Assembly: GCA_025201805.1 (NCBI GenBank)
Contig: MU619241.1
Location: forward strand, 165,166 to 210,133
Reading direction: 5' to 3'
Source of the DNA: Parasitella parasitica
Lineage: Eukaryota > Mucoromycota > Mucoromycetes > Mucorales > Mucoraceae
DNA: 44,968 nt
Positions 1 to 8,707 of this stretch are shown here, piece by piece. A program made the position numbers and the translations under genes. Below the pieces are notes generated by a model. That model had not been told where the DNA came from, ran no database searches, and worked only from the letters and a program-made list of their open reading frames with translations. Each line of letters begins with the position of its first letter. Within the stretch, counting starts at the first letter, position 1.

Positions 1-60
1 AAAAAAGACATTTGGAATCTACAAAAGTGAAATCCTTACATGCGCAGCTTTATTCAAAAA

Positions 61-370
61 TTATTGGAAATACGACTCTCCCAGGTCAAGGTTGGTAAGG
101 GTGTTATTCTTTGTATTGGTCGAAGTAGAAGTAGACAGGGCCCCCTTTGGGAACAACTGAGGGCTGATGGGGATAATTGGGCTCATGGGATCCCTCACAA
201 TTTCGCCACTCGCACCTACAGCAGGCACATTCAACGAAGCTGTCAACTTGCGGATAGATGTAGACTTTTTAACTTTGGGTCTGTGTGTATCGACAGCAGC
301 AATATCCACTACAAAAATGAGAACTTTGTCAGCGCCCTACCGTAGAAATGGCCATCTACTGGCAATACTG

Positions 371-404
<34 letters not shown>

Positions 405-1699
405 GTACCTTTGAATCGCTTTTCTTCGCATCCATATGCTTTGGGCGTCAGTTCAATGACAGTATGAAGGGGGATTTTTATGTATGGGAGATCCTCATGG
501 CTGTAGTTCATAAAGTAGGCGTAAATACATCTTAGAATGGCTTGGTGGCCAATAATGAGGATATTTTCATGGCGCTCCAGCTCCATAATGACAGGCTCCA
601 GTCTAAGGACAACGTCGCCGTAAGACTCACCCCCTCTATATCTATAATTGAATTTGTCTTCGTCTCGATTTGCAAAATCCTCGGGATATTTTTGCTGTGA
701 AAAATATGGGTAAAAGAATCCAAGCGGCTAGTTTAATCTGCTTCAACATACCTCAATCTCTGTGTATGTCATGCCGTCACATACGCCAGCATCCAGTTCA
801 TCCAACGCCTTCCATTGCAGCTTGGGGTAGTCCAGCTTTTCACTCGTTTCGATGGTTCGCTTCATGGTCGAGGTCCACACAGTCAGGTCTTGGTCTCCCA
901 AGTTTGTCTTGATCAAGTCAGGGAGCTTAGCGGCGTACAAACGGCCTCTTTCAGACAGGTTAGAGTCGCCGCCGATCTTACCCATGAGATTGTATTGAGA
1001 TTCGCCGTGTCTGCTAAAGTAAATCTTTCGAGGCGCAATGTGCAGATTCATCAGATAATACACAATGCGAGACTCCAGATACCCTTGGATTTGGTTGATG
1101 ATGTTCTGACTGCCCACGTTGATCAGCTTGATATACGTGAGCTCTTGTTCTGTGATTGTCTCGTATTGCTCTTTGTAGTGATCGATACGGGCTCTAAAGT
1201 CAACAGCGGCCTCATCAGGGTCCATTTGGACATAGTCAGGGGACGACAGCTTGACGTCTTTAATGTTTGCCAGAATCAGCTCCTCGTCTTGGCAGATCGA
1301 CTCGATGAACAGCACTTGGATGTCTTCTTTTCCTAGCTTTTCACACAGCCATCGACGTCTGGCCACTGTGCTGTTTGTCGCATCGTAGATGGCAACAATC
1401 CCCTGATCGTCCCTGAACCATCTCATCATGTCCTCCAACGCCGCTGCTGCTGCTTCCCTTCTCTGCTGCTCGCCCAATGGGTTGTGCGGATCAAAAAATG
1501 TGTGAGGCAGATTTGCGCCGTGCAGCTGACGGCGGTAGTTTCCAACGTTGAACACCTTGGTCTTGATACCCAACCAGGTGAGATATCTGCAAACTGAGGT
1601 TTTGACAAAGAGTAAATCGCATGCATTTTTGCCAGTCTTCTGCCAAAACTTACCTTTCTGCGCAATGTAGGTTTTACCTCTGGCAGGCAATCCGACCAT
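61..1699 (-). CDS. PFKFB: 6-phosphofructo-2-kinase / fructose-2,6-bisphosphatase
   Basis: Bifunctional cytosolic enzyme that makes and breaks fructose 2,6-bisphosphate, the allosteric switch between glycolysis and gluconeogenesis. Exons are 1654-1699, 752-1593, 409-694 and 61-308. Together they give 1422 nt (473 aa), and every junction keeps frame. The kinase Walker A motif [11 protein letters not shown] lies at the very N-terminus. The phosphatase half shows the histidine-phosphatase signature SRHGESQYN, the second-half RYRGGESY segment, and GHQAILRC with the other catalytic histidine. The first intron (60 nt) is a multiple of three and has no stop, so it reads through as an open frame. The ATG at 1699 directly follows a TAG that could be a splice acceptor. 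The family usually has an N-terminal extension before the P-loop, so an upstream exon may be missing. An ATG at about 1882 followed by GTAAGT is out of phase with it. The C-terminal tail is Ser/Thr-rich. Confidence 0.9.
371..403. repeat. (TAC)11 trinucleotide microsatellite inside PFKFB intron
   Basis: Eleven perfect TAC units on the plus strand, read as TAG in the sense direction of the PFKFB gene. They lie in the last intron (309-408), immediately after its GTACAG donor, so the intron opens with a ladder of AG dinucleotides. The true acceptor (TTTTTGTAG) is about 65 nt further on. Confidence 0.95.
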
Positions 1700-1963
1700 C
1701 TATACATAGTAGGTCAGTACAAGAGTTTTGAGTATGAAACAATACGGGAAGAACACTATATTTACAACACAGGCAATTTTCAAATCTGAATTTTTTTTTT
1801 TGGGGGAGGAAGGGGAGGTATAAGCATGCTATCACAAACACAGGTGCATGTAGCGCAGTCTTCAACTTACTGGAACTCATGGTAAATCGATAAGGACAGA
1901 GAAAGATAAAAGGCACATTGGCACAAAAAAAAAATCCTACTATATTTTTATTCTTCCAAAACT

Positions 1964-1999
<36 letters not shown>

Positions 2000-2020
2000 A
2001 ATTTTTAAACCAATCAAATG
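1700..2020. other. intergenic, PFKFB upstream / PDK downstream, with A31 run
   Basis: No gene is supported here. It holds a 31-A run (1966-1996), a second A-run near 1925, and a G-rich patch near 1801-1818. An ATG followed by a consensus donor (minus strand, about 1872-1882) could be a first exon of PFKFB but does not keep frame with the exon starting at 1699. Confidence 0.7.
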
Positions 2021-3283
2021 CTACATAATCACTTCGTCTAGAGACGATTCAGCCATGATGTTTTCGTTTTGAGTGCCTAATCTTGGTATACGGACATAGG
2101 CATCAGTGCCGTACCCTTCCATGGTTACGATATTAATATCACCTCCCCAATACTCTGCATACACCCGACTCATGGGCAGTCCAATCCCTAATCGCAAGGC
2201 CATTTTGTCATGCTCATTCAGCTTGGCTTCTAGCTGATCGACATGCTCCATGTTGCCAAACCGCTTGTAGTTTCCATACGTCCACAGGTCCTTGCACTCT
2301 TGTTTGCTCATTCCACCGCCCTGATCTGATATGCGGAACAGCACATCCTGCTCGTTTGAACACAACGTCACTTTGATTTCTTTGGGTATCGCTGTTGCTG
2401 AGTAAGGCTGTGTCGCATGTCGAAACGCATTTGATAGTAACTGGAATATAATGTACTCTACATGGTCAGACACATAGGTGAACTCTGTGTCTGTGCCATT
2501 CAGCTGTAATTTAGGCAGTAACACCTTTGGCTCTAAAGGGTCCTGTTGCTGTTGTGAATGAGCCGCATGCGCCTGCACCAAATGTATGCACTTGGTCAAC
2601 ACATTATGGGAGGAACACAAGTTGAATATCGATTTTTTCCTTTTTGATAGGACGAGATGGTGCTCGGTGAGGACGCGTCTTGATATGCGAGATCTCAGCG
2701 TAGCGTTCATAAAGTGATCCAGCCTATCCATTGACATGATGCCCTCATGCTGCTGCTCGCACTCGTTGATACCCTTTGCCAGCTGAGGAATAATCACCAA
2801 ATGCGCATCCAGCGACTCTTCCAAAATGTCACAGAATGCTTCATTCTCCTCCCTTGTCTTTATCAAAGGCACCTTGCGGATGCGCTCGAACGCTTGCCAG
2901 TAGAGTTCATAGACGTTTTCGATGTGCGGATTTGTGCCCAAAATATACGGCAGCTTTTGAAATTCTCGGATACGATGTGCAATACGAATGGGCAGTTCTG
3001 TGCGGACATAGTTGGCTGATTTCAGCAGACGCTCTGTATTGCAGTGTCGCTCATAAAATATCAGCTGCCGTAAGGTGAGGGGAGTCGGGCTTTGTGAGTA
3101 GTATGTGTCCAAGGTCTTGTTCATGTAGAAATGCTGCCCATGCGACGACGCTGATGCTGTGGTGGCAGAAGTGCTGGCAGAAGCGCTGGCAGCAGCAATG
3201 GTGGTTGACGACGGCTGTTGCGGTGAAATGCTGGCAGCCACGGTGGACAGCCTCCTCTTGGAGCAAGATTTCAATAGACTCAT
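2021..3283 (-). CDS. PDK: mitochondrial pyruvate dehydrogenase kinase (PDK/BCKDK family)
   Basis: A 420-aa uninterrupted reading frame, unusual among the intron-rich neighbours. It should phosphorylate and inactivate the E1 alpha subunit of the pyruvate (or branched-chain keto acid) dehydrogenase complex in the mitochondrial matrix. The N-terminus (MSLLKSCSKRRLSTVAAS) is basic and Ser-rich, like a mitochondrial presequence, followed by a low-complexity Ser/Ala/Thr stretch to about residue 50. The alpha-helical N-domain holds TLRQLIFYERH and RIAHRIREFQKLPY. The GHKL ATPase domain holds the N-box (YIIFQLLSNAFRHA), G1 (ISDQGGGM) and G2 (GIGLPMSR) boxes. Despite the histidine-kinase fold, this family phosphorylates serine. 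Which yeast paralogue (Pkp1 or Pkp2) is closer cannot be told here. It sits tail-to-head behind PFKFB's promoter, pairing two regulators of carbon flux, though I see no shared control. Confidence 0.93.
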   Translation of the reverse strand: MSLLKSCSKRRLSTVAASISPQQPSSTTIAAASASASTSATTASASSHGQHFYMNKTLDTYYSQSPTPLTLRQLIFYERHCNTERLLKSANYVRTELPIRIAHRIREFQKLPYILGTNPHIENVYELYWQAFERIRKVPLIKTREENEAFCDILEESLDAHLVIIPQLAKGINECEQQHEGIMSMDRLDHFMNATLRSRISRRVLTEHHLVLSKRKKSIFNLCSSHNVLTKCIHLVQAHAAHSQQQQDPLEPKVLLPKLQLNGTDTEFTYVSDHVEYIIFQLLSNAFRHATQPYSATAIPKEIKVTLCSNEQDVLFRISDQGGGMSKQECKDLWTYGNYKRFGNMEHVDQLEAKLNEHDKMALRLGIGLPMSRVYAEYWGGDINIVTMEGYGTDAYVRIPRLGTQNENIMAESSLDEVIM

Positions 3284-3865
3284 TTAGTGCAGTTTATCAA
3301 GAAGAAAGAGGACACAGCTTTGGGCAACTGTATTTAACAAGCTTTGGTGCGGTCACATTCGCATTCTGTACGACTCCTTGAGATGTACAAAACAGCCCTC
3401 CATGGTCCCCGTTACTATTATGCTTTTTAATTGAATCAAGCAAGAGCGAGTCGAGGGTGTCCTGTGCGCATGACAATGCACCTTGGCACAAATACTTGTA
3501 AACAAAATTTAAATGTAATATCGCCTAGACCTAACTCATGCAGAACGGGAAGAAGAACAAAAGAAAAAGAAAAAAAAAAGGTATATGGACAAACTGCTCT
3601 TTTGCGGGCTACATGTGTTGTATCTAGCAACAGTAAGGAATAGCACCATCTTCTGTTAGCATGCCATCAATCTAGGCCCTTTGAAATAAAACATTATGCC
3701 GAGCATTCCCTTTTGGAAATCATGTGAAAGAGAGAGAAAAAAAAAAAAAAAAAGTGGGTTTATTTTGTTTATGATACGATTAGGCAGGTGATATACTGAT
3801 ATATTTGTGATATTTTACAATGGGAAAGGTGGTACTGCTATTATAAGGAGACCATCTCTTGGCCT
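3284..3865. other. intergenic upstream of PDK
   Basis: No supported gene. The sequence contains purine-rich tracts near 3550-3580 and an A-run near 3738-3754. It should contain the PDK promoter and the 3' region of the seven-TM gene. Short frames on both strands show no recognisable similarity. Confidence 0.6.
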
Positions 3866-4858
3866 TTAGGCATGGGACAATGAGAGAAAAGTCTTTTTGA
3901 GTGGTTGATAAGCTGGAGGAGGCGGGCCGGATAGCTTGAAGGTCTCCTCTTGGCCCATCTTGTTGGTGACGGATTCGGCATCGCTGACATTCTTGTAAGA
4001 GTACTGGTCATTGAAACTTCTCTGCTCCGTCTCTATGCGATACTGGCGGCCCATTTTCTTGATTTTACCAGTGTAGATGCACATGATCAGAATGGCTATC
4101 AATGGGAGATACACAAGCAAGGACTCTAGCACGATCCAGAGTGTGATAGGAATTGCCATGGGATCGTCGTGGAAGCAGTAAATCCAGGAAAGCACTGCCA
4201 TGCCAACGATGCAGATCGAGAATAAGATGGGCGTAATCTGTATGAAAAGCAAATCGTCTCGGTTACGACGAATCAATCGCACATGGTTTGTCGATTTGCT
4301 GTAGACCATAATGACAATTGTATTGAAACACACCACTGCCAGCATCAGGGTGACACATACCGCTGAGCCGATTTTCTTTGGCAGGCTAGACGAGGCAGCA
4401 CCCAGCAAAATGACAGAGCAGATGGCCAACAGTGTGTATACAGCTAACGCCACTAGGCTGGTATAGTAGGTCCATGGCCTCACCCTCTTTTTGCTGGCAA
4501 CAGGGTGTCGCTTTTCAGGGTCGCGCAGATAGAGACTTCCCCAATGATCCCGACTCTGGATTGCAGTAGTGATGTGGCGGATAAAGATCAATTGGGCTTC
4601 CATGATCCCAAGGAACACCAGCACAGACGCAGCAGGCAGCAAGCTCAGTGCAAAGCTCTTGCTCGCCCAATCCACAGACGTATTTGCTGCACCGTATCGA
4701 GCAGCCAACAAATAAATATTTCCAACCGTCATCAACATGCCAAATATTGCAAACGGTATCAGCAGAATGTTGTTTCGACATCTGTATGACAGAATGATGG
4801 AAAAGAACAGAAATAAAGCAGTGTAAACACACCAGGCGTTTTCTTGTGCACTAAGCAT
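3866..4858 (-). CDS. seven-TM membrane protein with PPxY tail
   Basis: I do not recognise the family. The chosen protein is 330 aa from MLSAQENAWCVY. The frame extends 21 codons further to an ATG at 4921, but a TATA box at 4925-4932 sits immediately beyond that ATG. Transcription should therefore begin downstream of it, which favours 4858. Seven hydrophobic segments are visible, from about CVYTALFLFFSIILSY near the N-terminus to LLVYLPLIAILIMCIY. Basic loops (KRHPVASKKRVRPW; RLIRRNRDD) and a roughly 75-residue hydrophilic C-terminal tail follow. The tail has SYKN, acidic and Ser-rich patches and PPPPAYQP, which is a PPxY motif, the ligand of NEDD4/Rsp5 WW domains. A GPCR-like or other plasma-membrane or endosomal receptor topology is plausible, but function is unknown. 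No introns are needed. Confidence 0.75.
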   Translation of the reverse strand: MLSAQENAWCVYTALFLFFSIILSYRCRNNILLIPFAIFGMLMTVGNIYLLAARYGAANTSVDWASKSFALSLLPAASVLVFLGIMEAQLIFIRHITTAIQSRDHWGSLYLRDPEKRHPVASKKRVRPWTYYTSLVALAVYTLLAICSVILLGAASSSLPKKIGSAVCVTLMLAVVCFNTIVIMVYSKSTNHVRLIRRNRDDLLFIQITPILFSICIVGMAVLSWIYCFHDDPMAIPITLWIVLESLLVYLPLIAILIMCIYTGKIKKMGRQYRIETEQRSFNDQYSYKNVSDAESVTNKMGQEETFKLSGPPPPAYQPLKKTFLSLSHA

Positions 4859-4924
4859 GGCTGTAGTTTTGATGGAGAAAACAGGAAAAAAGGATTGCGA
4901 GTAAAGGTCGAAATACAACACTCT

Positions 4925-4932
4925 TTATATAA
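4925..4932 (-). promoter_or_regulatory. TATA box of the seven-TM gene
   Basis: TTATATAA lies about 67-74 nt upstream of the ATG at 4858 and only 4 nt upstream of the alternative ATG at 4921. With normal TATA-to-start spacing only the inner ATG would be in the mRNA. Confidence 0.6.
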
Positions 4933-5752
4933 GGAAGCCATCTTTGATTTAGTGTTAGTCAGAATAACATTTAGCCTTTATATAGAACAGTTCTTGAACA
5001 CAGGCCAAGCCGCAAATTTGCCTTATTGGGCTGTTGCTAAAAATACAAACATAAACCTTGATTTAAGCACCAAATGCACTCATGTTGTAAGCCAAGAAAC
5101 GCTAGCAAGAATCATACATCCTGTGCGAATGTTAGAAAGATAGCCTTTTTCAAGTTGCATTCTTCAAATCTCTGTTCTTCTGTCGATAGTGAACAGCCCC
5201 CCCCCCTCATTAGCAGCAAAATCCATGAGGTAGCTATTGTCATTTTATATTTGGTGCTACCATCAAATCAACATTTATCAAAAGTATCCATGAAATCTTT
5301 TATTTACATAATCAACCAACTTTAAACAGTTGTATAGATTACACCGATTGGCGGTTCAAAGGGCACAGTCGTCTGTGACAAGAGGCATGTATAAACAACT
5401 CTATGCCCGTACTCTGTGCCTGAGGAGTGTGCTTGCAAGATGTAGCAATTGCATTGACAAATAGCTACTGCTTGGAGCTTTCAATTGCTGATGCGACGTA
5501 ATTGCAGGTTATCGCATAATCCGCATAGTATGTCAAGTGGAGTTGCTCGCTTCATCTTGACTGGAAGAAATTTGTTACAAAAAGTTGATTGTGGTCTGAA
5601 AGTCGAAAAGACAGAAAACTGGTCTGCAAACCGTATTTTATCACCTACACGTATGAACTTTGTTATTGTGGCAGTCCAATACTTCTGAAATACTCTATTA
5701 GTATACGCCAAAGCATATATCAAACTGTGTTACATATATGTCTAAAGGCCAA
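4933..5752. other. intergenic, no recognised gene
   Basis: A C10 run lies at 5197-5206. Overlapping weak frames on both strands around 5480-5720 look somewhat coding-like but match nothing I recognise and have no splice support. I make no gene call. Confidence 0.5.
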
Positions 5753-7140
5753 TCATACACGTTCAATGACCATAGTAGAAGCTCTTCCACCGCCATTGCA
5801 AGTAGCGGCAGCACCATACTTGGCCTCCTTGCGCTCCAATATAAAAGTTAACCTGGCAATGGTTCTGGCATCAGAGCAACCCAGTGGATGGTCCATGGCA
5901 ACCGCATCCACCCCCCCACCCCTCCCTCCCGAATATTGACACTATCCTTGTCCAATTTCAAAATCTTGCAATTGGCACAGGCAACAACCGATAATGCTTC
6001 GTTGATTTCATAGTACGCAATGTCCTCAGGCGTTAAGCCGGTATGTTTGATGGCCTTGGGTAAAGCGAGCGCTGGAGATGTCGAGAAGCGCCCGAAGACT
6101 TGAGCTGCATCGCCCCCACCCCCTTTGCCTTGGGCAACAGGGATAACCCATATTTTTCCGCAGCCTCCCTGGAACAGAGTATGATAGCAGTAGCACCGTC
6201 GCTCAAGGGAGAAGAATTGGGAGCTGTTATCGTAACTTCTTTGGCCGTTACAAAAGCAGGGCGCACTAAACGCAGCTTAACCATCTCATCGCCTTGCTCG
6301 ACGACACGATCGGGTTTGCCACGACCACCACTGACAATGACAGGAACAATCTCATCCTTGTAAAGGCCAGATGCGTGAGCAGCTTGGGCACGTTTGTAGA
6401 ACTCTATAGTCTAATAGTCCTGCTGTTCACGGGCGATACCGTATTCAGTGACACATTCTTCAGCAGCGACGCTCGTCAGGTAATCATTGTAACTGTCATA
6501 CAAACCGTCTCTGACAACACCATCCACCATCTCGGTATCACCATAAACGCTACATGGGGGAGATAATGGGGGTGTATTGGTCATGGATTTCATACCACCA
6601 ACAATAACGACATCTGCGTTACCAAGCATAATTGTTTGTGTAGCAATGATGACAGCTATAGTGTATGCAATTTGGCTCAGCACTTTTTTCTGCGTGTTTT
6701 ATGTTCATAGCAGACTTGAGTCTTGGCAATAGACTTCACCTTTTATGGCAGAAGCGCACACCTTATTGACAGTTGTGGCAATAGTGGTATCTTTAAGTCC
6801 TGCACCAAGAGCGGCAGCACGAGCAGGGGTTCTGATCGAGGTTAGCAGGTAAAAACACAACCAAACACGACTTGTTCCATTGCATCCACAGAAACAGCAG
6901 CTTTCTTAAAGACAGCTATGATACCGTATTTAGTAATATAAGCATATGCATATACTCATCGTTACCTTCCACAGCAATAGAGCCAAGTTTGCTAGCTTGA
7001 AGAGAAGCCAAGGAGCCATTGAAGCCTCCGATAGGAGTGCGGCTAACGGGCAATAACACACAATGTTGATAAAACCCTGATTTGTTGGCTGGAAGATCGT
7101 TTGTGTCACATACCATGGGCAGCCATTTTTCATACTGCAT
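5753..7140 (-). pseudogene. acetyl-CoA acetyltransferase (thiolase) pseudogene
   Basis: Thiolase homology runs through the whole stretch but in broken frames. In order I see: VSRTPIGGFNGSLASLQASK (start of thiolase); the active-site block TTVNKVCASAIK; QTIMLGNADVVIVGGMKSM; GDTEMVDGVVRDGLYDSYND; SPLSDGATAIILCS; EDIAYYEINEALSVV; AVAMDHPLGCSDARTIA; ATCNGGGRASTMVIERV followed by a stop at 5753-5755. Defects: an in-frame TAG at 6411-6413 between AREQQDY and the next block; frame changes at homopolymers (A5 at 6851, G4 at 6826, C-runs at 6113-6123 and 5911-5930); and shortening after TNTP. The canonical GxxxGHP and NEAF motifs read MDHP and NEAL. It resembles cytosolic acetoacetyl-CoA thiolase (Erg10 type). 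A functional copy is presumably elsewhere. Confidence 0.85.
5911..5930 (-). other. G-quadruplex-type G-tract in the thiolase pseudogene
   Basis: Minus-strand pattern G3-A-G3-A-G4-T-G7, i.e. four G-runs with single-base loops. It sits exactly where the thiolase frame breaks before the AVAMDHPLG block. Confidence 0.85.
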
Positions 7141-7566
7141 TACACCTTGTTATGCTTGAATGAAATAAAAGAAAGCTATTTGTAGTGACGCGTGTATTTT
7201 TATACTAGATTCATGTTTGAAATGTCTTTGTTTGATTCAATCTCATGTGTAGAGAATGTGGCAATTGGTTGATACATTGGGGAAATTGAAATAATAGTGT
7301 AATGATGAATCAAACTGCTTCAGGACACTGATTCATCGTGAAAATAAAAATGTTATCGTATGAAAAACATACTATATATCATATAATTTACAACCAAAAT
7401 GTCTCTAATGATGCAGACTCCATAGGAAATATCCTTCAAGTGTCTCGTTCAGGTGAATTCATTTCTTACTGTGACTAGTCGCAATGGTTGCGGTACAGTT
7501 CATTTGCGTATAAATTATTGGGTACAGTCGACGCGGAAACGTCTTTCCTCTAACAATTCAACACTA
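7141..7566. other. intergenic upstream of EAF3/MRG15
   Basis: AT-rich, with no gene recognised. It separates the head of the thiolase pseudogene from the EAF3-like gene and should hold the EAF3 promoter. The EAF3 reading frame is open upstream to 7453, but that extension shows no conserved sequence. Confidence 0.5.
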
Positions 7567-8707
7567 ATGGCAAAAGAGGAGAGCAGCAGGATTAATTTCG
7601 AAAAGGACGAAAAAGTGCTATGCTATCATGGGCCTTTTATATACGAAGCCAAGGTATTTTACAATGCATTTAATGTCTAGTTTGGCACATAAACGTAGTA
7701 CATAGATCTTGAAAAGAGAAAAGAAGGAAGAGGAAGGCGAAGAGCCACAAGAATCATACCAATATTTTGTACACTACAAAGGCTGGAAACAAACGTTAGT
7801 GCAGTGTAGAGCGAATTTCTATGGTAACTAAACAGCAGAGTATAGATGGGATGAATGGATAACAGAAGACCGTGTCTTGAAGTTCACCGAAAGCAATTTA
7901 CAAAAGCAAAAGCAGCTGAAAGAGATAAATTCCAAACGAAAGCCCTCACGACCAGCTAGCACATCGGCATTGCATGATGCGTCTGAATTAAGAAGCAGAA
8001 AACGAAACCGTGATTCAAGCATAGACAAAGCAAGACTAGTGAGTATTCTTGGTGTATATAATTGCGTTACTTACTTACTTGTACATACCACACAGGAAGA
8101 AGAAACAAAAAAGCCAGATTTCAAATTAGCGATACCGGATTCATTGAAAGGATTGCTAGTGGATGATTGGGAGCATGTAACAAAAAATAGACAAGTATGT
8201 CAAAAGTGTCGACAGATGATAGTCGTACTAATGCAAGGCTATTAGATCCATGAGCTACCAAGAGAGTTCACAGTGGACAAAATTTTAAACGACTTTAAAG
8301 AATCCAGATCAGATAAGGGAGAGGTTCTAGATGAATACATTAGAGGTATTCAGCTTTATTTCAACAAGACATTGCATACACAGCTGTTATATCGATCTGA
8401 ACACGAACAGTACGATCAGCTATTTGATGGCAACTCAGATCAACAAAACGAGCCTTCCAGCATGTATGGTGCAGAGCATTTGTTGCGTCTATTTGTGGAA
8501 ATGCCTGGTTTGGTGGTTGAAACCTACATGGATGCAGAAACATTACTCGAAATAAAAGAGAAACTAGAAGCTACACTAAGGTAAACGAAAGCATCTATGG
8601 AAAGAAAGTATGGGAAAGTGATCATTGCTAATAATAAGCGCAGATTTATCCAGGATCATGAAAGAGATTACTTTGGGACTGATGATCAATATTCACATGC
8701 AAAATAA
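7567..8707 (+). CDS. EAF3: MRG15/Eaf3-like chromodomain protein
   Basis: Chromatin reader of H3K36 methylation, found in NuA4 acetyltransferase and Rpd3S deacetylase complexes. Six exons (7567-7653, 7706-7794, 7846-8038, 8096-8194, 8246-8580, 8644-8707) total 867 nt (288 aa) in frame. The chromodomain starts with KDEKVLCYHGPFIYEAK and continues FVHYKGW and WDEWITEDRVLKF, keeping the aromatic cage positions (Tyr, Tyr, Trp, Trp). A basic linker (SRKRNRD) precedes the MRG domain: LLVDDWEHVTKNRQ, LPREFTVDKILNDF, LHTQLLYRSEHEQYDQL, YGAEHLLRLFVEMPGLV, and the short last exon ending DDQYSHAK. Introns are 51-63 nt. The fourth carries a TACTAAT branch site. I chose MAKEESSRINF as start because the frame's 38-codon upstream extension is not family-like. 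Confidence 0.92.

Noticed and set aside
815-1336. Plus-strand 173-codon open frame
   Set aside because: Antisense shadow of the PFKFB kinase/phosphatase exon; the minus strand holds the family motifs.
1868-1882. ATG-AGT-TCC plus GTAAGT as first exon of PFKFB
   Set aside because: The splice to the exon at 1699 is out of phase and would wreck the P-loop.
6411-6683. Treating thiolase fragments as separate small genes
   Set aside because: The fragments follow the order of a single thiolase and lack own starts and splice sites. One pseudogene explains them all.
7453-7566. Upstream in-frame extension of EAF3 (MNSFLTV...)
   Set aside because: No family-like residues. The chromodomain begins shortly after MAKEESS, as in homologues, so the inner start is preferred.
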